Shown here piece by piece: positions 11,313-20,872 of a stretch of DNA of 64,000 bases (within the stretch, counting starts at the first letter, position 1; every line of letters begins with the position of its first letter). Source of the DNA: Polytrichum commune (taxonomy: Eukaryota; Streptophyta; Polytrichopsida; Polytrichales; Polytrichaceae). Under the pieces are notes generated by a model that was not told the DNA's origin, searched no databases, and saw only the letters and a program-made list of their open reading frames with translations. A program made the position numbers and the translations under genes. The stretch spans positions 7,901,001 through 7,965,000 of the forward strand of contig OX485807.1 in NCBI GenBank assembly GCA_950295325.1, written 5' to 3'.

Positions 11313-11734
11313 GATGTACTAAACCAAGACACAGCACACCATGGGTGGTAGACATGCCTGCAGCTACACACTATAATGTCATTGTAAGAAAATGCGGAAC
11401 CACACAAAACGCAGTTTGTTACTTTTAGGAAATCACTATCAAGTTGCTCAATCCCCTGTGAGTTGCACATGGGGTGGGGGTGCAATGCCAATCCAGGCCG
11501 TCCACTTCGCAAATTTGACAATTGCTTCGCCAGTAAGGATTGTTGACTCACGAGGAATGCCTCCCTCCGCACCAACTTGTCATGAAGAGTAGCTTGAAGG
11601 CCCTGGTCTGCAACAATGGCGTTGTACTCACCCTCTGTCCTCTTGAAAGTAGCCTCGTAGAAGTGGAAGGTCATCTGCATCTTCGACAACTCTTGCAACA
11701 GGGAACAACTCTCGACCTTTCCCCGTGAGAACGG

Positions 11735-12734
11735 TGAGAGGTTTGGCAATCAAACTAAAGTTTTTGACAAACCTTCTATAATAATTTGCCAATCCTAGAA
11801 ATGCCCGAAGTCGTGGTACATCATTAGGTGCGGGAATTTTCTGCAAAGCATCCACCTTCGCCTGTTGCACACCAAGACCGCCAGAAACAATTATATGGCT
11901 TAAATATTGCAATTGATCATGGAAAAACTTACATTTGCCATGATGTAAACAGAGTCCCCACCGTTGTAGTCGTTCAAATACCGCTTGCAAATGTCTCACA
12001 GGATCATGTGGACTATTACTAAAGATGATAACATCATCAATATAACATCTAGCAAAGGCTAAACCAACCAATAATTGGTCCATCACCCGCTGAAATTCAG
12101 CTGGTGCATTCTTGAGACAAAATGACAAAAATTTCCAATGATAAAATTGATCCTTGTCATCTTTATCAATTCCCCAAAATACGATCTTCACCCGATCACC
12201 CAACAACAAAGGTAATTGATGATAACCAGACCTCAAATCCAGAATGCTAAAGATTCTAGCAAATCCCAGTGCATCAAACAACTCTTCTGGCATCAGCATT
12301 GGATATCGATCCGACTTGGTCTTGTGGTTGACTGGACCATAATCACCACACATCCATTTTTCCGTCCAGTTGCCAAAGATATCTTTCTTTGAAGGCATAA
12401 CCGTGGCACAAGCATACTCTCCATTGGAGAGTTCAATCAATTCTACTGCCAATAATTTTTGTCATCGAATTTGAACACCCAACCTTTCAGATGTATTAAG
12501 TCTGTACGGCCGTCTGAAAATAGGATGGTCGTCCTCGAGTTGAATACGAACAGGTTTACCTTTATATCCTTCAAGATCATGAAGACTAAAGGCAAAACAA
12601 TTACAGTAAGAGCGAATAAATGCTTGTAATTTTCGTGCTTCGGCACCAGTAAGTTTTGGTCCCACTTCAATTGGCCAATCGTCAAACTCCATGGTTTCTT
12701 TCTTCATAGAAGGATTGCCACTTGGTGCCAGCAC
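11735..12734 (-). pseudogene. Reverse transcriptase domain, truncated
   Basis: The frame runs from 12734 with one in-frame TGA near 12464. In order it shows FRRPYRLN, the palm segment FSILDLRSGYHQLPL, the NAPAEFQRVMDQLL helix, the catalytic YIDDVIIFS box, and the thumb FLGLANYYRRFVKNF. These mark a Ty3/gypsy reverse transcriptase. RNase H and integrase should follow but are missing. Confidence 0.92.
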
Positions 12735-13116
12735 AGCCTGTGATTGCTAGTCCGTGGAGAGAGCAACACCTTTGCCCCCATCATCTGCACTTGAATCCAA
12801 ATACGTATCTTCTCCATTATAATTAGTTTGTGTAGCTAAATAACTACCCTATATATGAAGTGTCACCAAGAAATAGAAGTGAAAACATTTTATGTGCCTC
12901 CAACTTCCTAAAATCTTGGGCCAAAACCGCAAAAACACGTTGGGCTCGAAGCTCTTCCGCAACATGTTGTTTCAAAGAAAATAATCCCTCGGTGTCATTG
13001 ACCTTCATGTGATCCTTGGATTGCGGCTCCATTGCCCCCTTACCATTGTTCTCTGCCCTCAAAGGAAGCAATTGGTCATCCATTCGTTATTGAGCAGCAA
13101 GACAAATTCCAATTAT
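12735..13116 (-). pseudogene. Linker between DNMT and reverse transcriptase
   Basis: A minus-strand frame (13083-12844) contains FSLKQHVAEELRAQRVFAVLAQ and no recognised domain. It is probably the spacer of the polyprotein. Confidence 0.45.
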
Positions 13117-13629
13117 TCACACAATGCTATTAAGATCCATAGTTTGTCCCAATACGAAACGTCTCTGACCTTCCTGAAGCCCATGAGCAGCCGTGGTGCC
13201 TGTACGAAAATTTATAGCACGTTCCCGCTCATCTGCCGTAGGCTCATCATGAGTTTGGGATTTTAAATTCCAAACCATGTCTGGTCCACGAGATCGAAAT
13301 GCAAAAAACCGTGGATATGTCACAAAAGTAGGTAGTACACCTCTCAAAATTCCCACCATGTTAATTAATGCAAATGGCAAGGTGTCACCCTTGGTAACTG
13401 CCAAAGAAACACGATGATAATTTAAAATGTCATCCACCTTGCGATTCATAAGGCGGAGAATGCGGGCGATCGCCGCTGAAAGCACCTAAGGTGATACCAA
13501 ATTGGTCTAAAACCAACGAGGCCGATGCGCAAAGGATCCCAAGGATGCAGCATCCAGAAATGTTGAAGTACCCAAAATTTGGTTAATGTAGTTACCATCC
13601 TTCACCACTTTATGTCGTGTATCACCCAG

Positions 13630-15248
13630 TGTGAGCCCAAAATGGTGCCCACATGTGTTCTTAACCCTTTGAAACTATTAGAAGTTATGTTTTGATGTTT
13701 TATAATTATTCACAAAAATATTAAAAAAATGAGGCTTGAGTGAAGTTATGTTTAGACCTTAGGTTGATTAGAAGTTTAGCAGTATGAAGAAAATTCCTTA
13801 GTTAGGTGAGCATAGTGTGTGGTGAACCAAGGGTGGCTACTTGAGTTAAATGTTTGAATTATGATCTATGTTGTTGTTTTAAGAGTTGAAGGCTTAAATG
13901 ATAGGATGAGAGCCTACAAAATAGGAAATGATCAAAAGGTTTATCTTCAGCCTTGGGAATGCTCACCTACTCCCTTAAAGGCTTAAATGATAGGATGAGA
14001 GCCTACAAAGTAGGAAATGATCAAAAGGTTTATCTTGAGCCTTGGGGTGCTCACCTACTCCCTTGAAGGCTTAAAGGATAGGATGAAAGCCTACAAAGTA
14101 GAAAAAAGATCAAAAAGTTTCTCTTGAGCTTTGAGGGTGCTCATCTACTCCCTTTCACCTCACTATATAATCCTCACTCTCCTCTCTCTGTCTCTCTCTT
14201 TCCTTTGTACTCTTTGGCACCTCCACATGTTATGAGTGTGGGTGTGTGGGAAGCAAGAAAGGAGCACGTGTGTGTGCAAGGTCTCAAGGTGAAGAACCAA
14301 GATTAATTAGCCTTGAAGTTAGTTGACACTTGTTAGGAGTAGTCTTTGGTTTGAGGCATTTAGAGCTTAGCTCATTGTGTTCAACTTATAGAATTTAGAC
14401 TTATATCATTTAAATTTATAGTGTTTAGAATTATAACATTTAGAATTGTAGCAACTAGATTTATGTTAGATTTATGTTAGATTTAAAGCATTCAACCTTG
14501 TAGATTTTAAGGCGGAGGCCACTTAGGCTAGCTGTTGGTTTGAAATTGGAGGCAGTCGGCTTAGCTACTGGTTTGAAGTTGGAGGCAGTTAGGCTTAGCG
14601 GCTGGGTTGAAGAGGGAGGCTAGTTAGGCCTAGCGGCTGGGTTAAGTAGAGCCAGTTAGATTTAGCGAATGGGTTAAGGAGGAATCTAGTTCCAACTAGT
14701 TGTGCACTTCCGAGTCTAAGCTAGATCGACAAGCTAAGTTACTACTAGTTAGTGAGGATGGTTAATTAGACTAATTAGTTAGGCTAGAGGGTTAAGCTAG
14801 TTGGGTTAGGCTAGTTGGTTTAGTGGTTGCATTATGAGATGAAGTTGGGAAATATTTGTGAAGAACTTGTGGAAGAGGAGGTAATGTTTAGTTATATAAG
14901 TGTTTTCCAACACTTGTATTAAAACTTATATGCCTCATAGAATGAACACATCATAGCCTTAGCGAGGTGTCATGCACCAGTGAAAAATCGACAGCCATAA
15001 CCAAAGTTGCAAGGGGAAAATCATTGAAGGCATGCGTGGCAAAGGCAGTGGGGTGGACTCTGGAAAAAGCCAAGGATGTGTCTATGCACGAGGTTCACAC
15101 TAATAAAATGTCATGATTTGAATTAAGTTAGAAACTCATCAAGATATAACGTACATCCCATGTTACCACAAGTTGTTATGTTACACATGTGATCTCCAAA
15201 CCTATTACCCGGACTAGGACGCTTAAGGGTGGTAAGTTTGGCCTCACA
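13630..15248 (+). mobile_element. Second solo LTR of the same family (1619 bp), inserted in the DNMT domain
   Basis: It begins TGTGAGCCCAAAATGGTGCC and ends GTTTGGCCTCACA, the same termini as 6431-8675. The flanks are CCAG (13626-13629) and CCAAT (15249-15253), a decayed target duplication with one or two changes. An AATAAA is at 15102-15107 and a TATATAA at 14164-14170, followed by CT-rich DNA, which suggests the LTR promoter and polyadenylation site. Removing it restores the DNMT reading frame. Confidence 0.88.
13885..14160. repeat. Three tandem units of about 88 bp in the solo LTR
   Basis: The text gaaggcttaaatgatagg recurs at about 13888, 13978 and 14066. Each is followed by a gatgagagcctacaaa-type segment and by gctcacctactccc. 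The array ends just before the TATATAA at 14164, so it lies in the U3-like part. Confidence 0.85.
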
Positions 15249-15866
15249 CCAATAATGGCACATTTTCAAAAATGTACCCTGGCGGAGTTGATTGGTGGGT
15301 AAACCACCATTGTGTCAATCGCATCAAATCCGCAAACAAACTAGACCTAGGATCATCCAAACTCTGGCCAGTTCCTGCCCGTGAATAGCCTTGACAAGGC
15401 CATCCTGCAATAATTAAATCCACGTGGCCCAATCTTCTCAAATTCTCATCACTAATTACAGTGACATCGTGAGGAGTTGACAACAACATCCAAAAATGGC
15501 AGAGGCTGACAATTGTACGGGGTACCTCAACAACAATTATTGGATGTGGTGTCAGACGGCTCTGTTGGCTGCATATCCATTATCCACATGAATATATCGC
15601 CTAACTATAATCCCAGCCTCCAACACTGCCGCCAAACTTATGTCAATGCCCCCAAAGATTTCCACAAGGACAATACCTTCAGGTGGTGGTTGCCAACGAA
15701 TGGGTTGAGCAAAAGAAAATGACGATGACGTTGGAGGTGTCTCTCCAAGCCCCAAATCCGCTACAATGTGTCGACAATGGTCGGATAATTCCTTAGGAGT
15801 ACGCCATGGTGGAGGTGGATCCTTGAAATGTCGAGCAGAAATTTGTAAAGATGGCAAAATTTGTTG

Positions 15867-17252
15867 TTATGTTGCATTACAAGAGTAGTCCAATGTTTCC
15901 TCCAACAAAACTGGAACACAAGGCAAATCCACAACTGAACCGCTACAACCAAATATTGCCTCCGCAACCGTAGTCATAGAAGTAGTTGCAAATGCTACAG
16001 GTATAAATACCTTCTTGCCATCACCAGAAGGCCATCCCGGTCTAATCCATGCCTCTTCAGTCCAATTATCCAAACCAAAGCCAAGTGGATAAAGAGCTTG
16101 CTGACCAACAAGTATATCATAGTTGGTAGCATTAGTAACAACACACTTCATTGACAAATGAATATAGGTAGGTCATGCCCCCACATTAAAAATCAAACGT
16201 AGAGGTGCCTTGGTGTAACTTGTTGCACGTTCAGTGCCCCCTACTGAAGTCACAATTGTGAATGGACAAGGATCTAAGTTTGCTAGCGTCAATCCAAGAC
16301 TGTCAGCAAATCCTTTGCCAATCATAACCGGTTGAACACCAGAATCCATCATAACTCTCAGTGGTCTAGCACGAATAGCAGGAATATCCGCGCGTGAAAC
16401 GACAAACAAATATTTATCGTTCATCAGCCATACAACTCCAAGTTGCAAATTATGCCGCTCGCAAGCAGGCCTTGCAGAAATATCTGCAAGATATGCCGCT
16501 CCCGCTGCATAATTCGAAAATGACGTGTCCACTGCTGAAATTGTTGATGGCGGAATATCAGTGTGCTTACCAAAAACAATGATTGCTGCATCCGCAAGGC
16601 TCGCTCGCAAATTGGCTAAGTCCTCCACCTCCTCAGCTACAGGTACGTCAACAATAGCTTGGGATACTTGAAGGCATGACAAATCCGCCTTACCTTCTAA
16701 CATTCTCCCAGCAAAATGGAAAACTCCAGCAAGCTTGAAATCCGGAGCCATCAACTCCGAACCCGAGAAAATTGGCATATGGAGAATTTTATATGCCAAT
16801 GTCTGCGTAACATCCTTCGAGATGGAATCCCCATCTCTCAAAGGTACAGGGTTTTTAACCCCAACAACAGTGGTGCCTCCCAATCCAAATGAGAGAGATA
16901 AACGTGCTTGACCAACTTGATCCGCTGGTCCGGCATGGCGAGGATGTGACACCTCGTTGCTACCACCACTTGTAGAAGCCACCGCATCTGCCAATGTTTG
17001 TGATCGAGTAGAAGCCGCAGCCACCACCTCTCCAGACGCCCCAAACATATACATGTCCGAACCCGAGGTGCCACGACCTGCATGCGGCTCAGAAATTTGA
17101 GCAAAAGATACAGAAGATTTGAGTTTTTGCTCAAGCTCTGCCACCTTAGCCTCAAGACTCTGCTCCCTTGGAGATTTGCCAGTGACATTAACTGGCAGGC
17201 CGCATCTCATGATGAAGTTGGAAACAACGATCCACGTCGTGATTAGTGCCAC
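15867..17252 (-). pseudogene. Retroviral-type aspartic protease region
   Basis: The frame begins after the zinc knuckles with a short coiled-coil segment (LEAKVAELEQKLKSS) and a low-complexity Ser/Gly stretch. It then has the active-site segment MMDSGVQPVMIGKGFADSLGL, of which DSG is the catalytic triplet. An in-frame TGA at about 16173 and a TAA at about 15867 interrupt it. Downstream, in the same frame, YDILVGQQALYPLGFGLD looks like the C-terminal part of the protease fold. The protein would continue directly into the DNMT domain. Confidence 0.82.
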
Positions 17253-18420
17253 TACAATGGTTACATTTCAATTGTCTCTTCTTAGAATTGTCCCCTGTCT
17301 TTACTAGTTCTATCTTTTGTTTTAATTTTCCCAAAGGCTGGGTTTTCTTCTTCTTAGGACAATTGGGATCATTCTTCGAATGACCAGCTTCTCCACAACC
17401 CCAACAATGCAAAATATTTTGTTCCTTAACGGGTTGAGTCTCAGCTAAACTACTAATAGCTGTGACAATTCTTTTTGATTTCGTACTCTCTGTCATTCAG
17501 GATACCATGTCTGTGGCATCGTGTTGACAGAGAACCCGATCACATCTCTCAACCACGGCAAACGCTTGTGCAAGCGTAGCTCTGCCTTCGTAGTCGAGGA
17601 TAATCCGAGGTGATGCCAAATCAAATAACCGCTTGTCAATCTTAGACAAAAAGATTTTGACAAGCTGACTCTCAACAAAAACACCTCCCGACTCAACAGC
17701 AAATCGTGCGAGTCGCGTATACATGGTCCGTGGAGTGTCATCCTTCTCTCGGCAGAAATCCTGAATGCGCTGCATCTGGTCTCGCCGAATTCCACCATAC
17801 TCCACCTCCAAATGTGCGACAAATTCAGCAAGGGGATTAAATGGAGGTGGTGGACCAACAGCCGTCAATATTGCCTATGTAGCACATGCCATCCGTGAAA
17901 GGGTAGCCGTGCTACTGCCAGCCACTATTGGCCCAAGTGGCAGTTCTTTGTCTTTTGACTCCTCCAATGGTTCCTCCTCCTTTAAGGTGGGTGGAGCTAA
18001 GGTGGCAACCGCCCCATCTTTAAGGGCTGAAATAAGCTCAACCCGGGCCTCCCAATACTGCTCTACCTCTCGAAGTTGTCGCTGATGACCCTCTGTCCAG
18101 CGTTCATAAGTTTGGAGTGCCTCATACTCCAAATGCTGAGGCAGGAGTTCAAAGGCATACCAATCATTGAAATTGGAAGACCTTTGACATTTCTCTTTAA
18201 TCCAGGTACGAAACCGGAGTTTCCAATCGGGCAAGGAAATGCCCCCAGCTCGACCTGAAAACCGATCATGCACTAAACCGTGGTGATCGTCCTCCATTTC
18301 GTCGAACGTGCCGACACTCCAAATCCGAAGCCTACTAGTAGTGTCCAACGCCGAAATAGGCTCAAAAGCCTCGTTGGTATCTACCTCTGGCTCAAGATTT
18401 GTGGTATGCACGTCCTCCAA
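17188..18420 (-). pseudogene. Gag polyprotein with two CCHC zinc knuckles
   Basis: One frame runs from ATG at 18420 with two in-frame nonsense codons (TAG at about 17875, TGA at about 17497). A capsid-like helical region (IFLSKIDKRLFDLASPRI) is followed by two zinc knuckles, CWGCGEAGHSKNDPNC and CNHCSGTNHDVDRC. The second has the classical C-x2-C-x4-H-x4-C spacing and the first has two extra residues before the last Cys. A frameshift near 17200-17250 separates gag from the protease frame. Confidence 0.85.
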
Positions 18421-19160
18421 GTAATTTGGTGATGGAGATCGATCATATCAGCTCCTAGTTTGCACCATAAAATAATCACTTGAGTACCTGCAACTATCTA
18501 CAAGGTAATGGCAACCTGCACCTGTTGCGGGCTATCTAAATGGCAATCCCTTGCCAAATGCCAAGTGTTTATTTATGCCCCTAGAATTCCAAAATTGTGC
18601 AAAGGTTTCGAGGTTGGTAATTAAAATTTTAAAAATCAGCGTTGAAAATGCTAATTTCCAAGGTGATTATGGACTCCAATCAACAAACTAATTGCACCAA
18701 TGGACTTCTAGGAAGATTTCACACAAATTAGGCTCAAATTTCACTCCGTTCGGAGTTAATTTGCTCCCAAAAACAAAAATCAGCATTGAAATTAATAATT
18801 TCAGCAATGATTTCGAATTCCAATCAACAATCCAATTACACCATTGGACTCCTTGGCAAATTTCACACAAGATAGGCTCAAATTTCACTCCAATCGGAGC
18901 TAGTATGCCCCCAAATTTGAACCTCAAAGTTTGTGAGAATTAAATGCCAAGTTTGAAAGGTGAAAGTAAAAATGTAAAAATAAAAATAAAACTATAAATA
19001 AATAAAAAGAAAAGAAGAAGGGGAAGGCTTACCTGGCCTGGCTGGCGCCCGCCCGGCCCGGCCCGGCCTGCGACCGCCCGTCCCAGCACCCCACATAGAA
19101 GTACCCCTCCATAAAAGGGTGACATCACTTTTTTTTTGGACGATGTCACCCTTTTCTCAC
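18421..19160. other. Retroelement leader or LTR remnant with a 145-bp duplication and a hairpin
   Basis: No coding region. Two related copies of a segment containing ttggactcc and aggctcaaatttcactcc lie about 145 bp apart (18660-18790 and 18805-18925). At 19115-19128 AAAAGGGTGACATC pairs with GATGTCACCCTTTT at 19141-19154. Between them and the duplication is a GC-rich gcccggcccggcccggcc tract near 19045-19070. It may be the 5' end of the element, but no target duplication was found. Confidence 0.45.
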
Positions 19161-19670
19161 CCATTTAAAAAACGGACTGGGACCGGCACATGGAACTTGG
19201 CCCTAAGTGGTTTCCGTAGGTTTAAAGTGCTCATCCCTTGTAAATACCAAGCGGAAAATCTTCCCAATAGTGACATCCCAGTGACACAACAATTTGGTTT
19301 TTCTCTCCAAATTCATCCTACCTATTCTTTGGAAAGATATAATTCAAGGCACTTACCGAACTTGTTAAGAAAATTACTCAGCAAAGAAAGAAAGAATTAA
19401 GGGTGAGTTTCATGTAGGTTGCTCGTCCACTAGATTCTAGAAAATAATGGGTTGGAGGTGTTCACATGTGGTCAAGCACAAGCCACCATCCAACCACATT
19501 CTGGTAGGCCGCCAAAATGTGCGGGGCCATGAACACATGCCACTAGACTTCCATGCGTCCCACTAAAGAACCTTTAACCTACAAGTGTCAGTTACCAAAG
19601 GACTGATGACCCATTTTAGAAGGAGGAGGAGGTTAGTAGGTGAACCCAAATTTAAGAAGATGGAAGTAGC
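19161..19670. other. Intergenic DNA, no gene seen
   Basis: Short open frames only. No domain, repeat or terminal structure was recognised before the palindrome-ended element at 19671. Confidence 0.4.
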
Positions 19671-20010
19671 TATACTAAATATGATATTTAGTGTCACCGA
19701 TTCTAATTGTCTTGCTCAATACTAATTATAAACCACGGTATAATGTCACCAACACTAAATGTGAACCCAACATTATTTGTCATTTCCTATAATTTTATAG
19801 ATTTATAGTGTTGCAGTTACTGTCACTGACCAAGCGATTTTTCATCTCAATTTCAATCATCCATGACAATATTTCAACATAAGTCGTTGACAAGAAGGTA
19901 GGGTTTTGGCCGACGGATGAACTCTTCCATCATCCATGACGTTCACTTATTCGTGAGAAGTGTCATTCAAAAAGTTACTGTTGTGACATTAAATATCATA
20001 TTTAGTGTAG
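19671..20010. mobile_element. Palindrome-ended MITE, copy 1 (about 340 bp)
   Basis: The left end is TATACTAAATATGATATTTAGTG and the right end ATATCATATTTAGTGTA; each end is itself close to a palindrome. Internal text (tagggttttggcc, atgaactc, tcatccatgac) is shared, in inverted orientation, with the copies at 28950, 47083 and 50977. Confidence 0.8.
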
Positions 20011-20872
20011 TTGGCACATATGAACCCTACCCCACCAGATTCCTGGATTACATGGAAACTCACCCTAAGTTAGTTGCAGCAGAGGTGTAGATTTTGACAA
20101 AGCAAATGCTGCACTTGCGGGAAAGAGCAAACAATTGTGAATGATGATGTGGCGTGAGATATTGAATTCAAAGCCTTTACCCATGGCCCGACATGGGCTT
20201 TTTCCTCGATAGGTACAAAAGCCATGCATGACTGGTCACTGTCCTTGTGCTCGCTCTCTGGGGCACACAATGTTTCCAGCATCACTTTTCGTGTATTCTG
20301 CCCTTGCACATGGAAGCTAGTGGTTCATTGACCTAGTCAAAGGAGGCTGACAATTTCTTCTGCACACCCTTGAACATTACTTGGATTCTGAAATCTTGCA
20401 ATTCACTTATGCTCACTAATCATGCTTTAGGTAGAAATTCATGATTACCTGTATGAAGTACTAATACTGAACTCGATTTCCGATACTCAGGCCCGTCCAG
20501 AATGTCAAGAGATTCACGCACACCTTTACCAGAGTAATGTTGAGAAACCGTATTTCTCCTTTTCTGATAAATTTCTACAAGCTCTATAGTAGCTATTCTT
20601 TCGAGAAGGTTGTGTTGATGCAAAACACAATATGGACCTAACCAGAATACCATCTTACAGGAAAATACACTTGAGGGGTTCCAGGATTCATCGCAATTGA
20701 TTATCTCCCAGCAGCTATAGATGAAGAATGCCTTTAGTCATTGATGAATGATACAACAAGACATTTTTGTGCCTGACTGCCTTTTGACTATCCCTTGCCC
20801 TCCATTCTGAGTAGATTCGACTCACAGGAAAAAGGTCGAAGGGACGGATGAGTGTTTGAATCCTAAATAGTA
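20011..20872 (-). other. Possible exons of an unrecognised gene
   Basis: Two minus-strand frames (about 20651-20451 and 20298-20070) are flanked by plausible splice sites. The upstream one ends CATACAG before GTAATC and the downstream one starts after GTGCAAG. Joined, they read VLVLHT, GQNTRKVMLETL and AFVPIEEKAHVGPWV, which looks like ordinary protein. No family is recognised. They lie just 3' of the RlmN-like gene on the same strand and may be 3' UTR with chance open frames, or a gene fragment. Confidence 0.3.

Larger units (their letters stand above)
9019..11735 (-). pseudogene. Broken gene for a Cys/His zinc-binding (RING/PHD-like) protein
   Basis: Three exons can be joined on the minus strand: about 11735 to 10322 (interrupted by a hAT element), 9770-9442 and 9333-9019, with matching phases at both junctions (G|GG, then phase 0). 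The first carries CVLC, CSC, H and HPWC, and continues past the inserted element into C....C and HPD. This is a zinc-chelating pattern of RING/PHD type. The second is Ser/Pro/Thr-rich with a repeated TYSLGETSQAQVPP block. The third is acidic, with a short heptad-like KLKATIAELTKQ stretch. The gene is broken in three ways: the hAT insertion, an in-frame TAG (where a Trp codon is likely) at 10455-10457, and loss of its 5' end at the junction with the retroelement near 11735. Function is unknown. It is convergent with the methyltransferase-like gene and may come from a mobile element. Confidence 0.65.
13117..15857 (-). pseudogene. Cytosine-5 DNA methyltransferase domain of the retroelement, split by a solo LTR
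   Basis: The N-terminal half (15857-15249) has LVEIFGGIDIS (motif I, with Asp where the second Gly of FxGxG is expected), GWPCQGYSRAG (motif IV with the catalytic PCQ) and IFENVP (motif VI). The C-terminal half (13625-13117) has DAASLGSFAHRPRWF, ADERERAINFRTGTTA and RRFVLGQTMDLN, matching the target-recognition-to-motif-X end. Removing 13630-15248 joins VPLL to GDTRHK in frame. There are also in-frame stops in place of likely Arg/Gln codons near 15551 and 15536, a frameshift near 15485 and a stop near 13486. The domain lies between protease and reverse transcriptase. DNMT capture by retrotransposons has been reported in charophyte algae and dinoflagellates. This copy is dead as it stands. Confidence 0.9.
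11735..18480 (-). mobile_element. Decayed Ty3/gypsy-type retroelement carrying a cytosine-5 DNA methyltransferase
   Basis: On the minus strand the order is gag with two zinc knuckles, aspartic protease, cytosine-5 methyltransferase (DNMT), then reverse transcriptase. The frame is largely shared, with scattered nonsense changes and at least two frameshifts. A solo LTR (13630-15248) is inserted in the DNMT part. RNase H and integrase are absent because the reverse transcriptase stops after the thumb region at about 11735, where the zinc-binding pseudogene begins. I could not define flanking LTRs. The 18421-19160 stretch may include remnants of the 5' LTR or leader. Confidence 0.85.

Noticed and set aside
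18421-19160. Defined 5' LTR of the DNMT retroelement
   Set aside because: No matching 3' LTR, no clear primer-binding site and no target duplication could be found.
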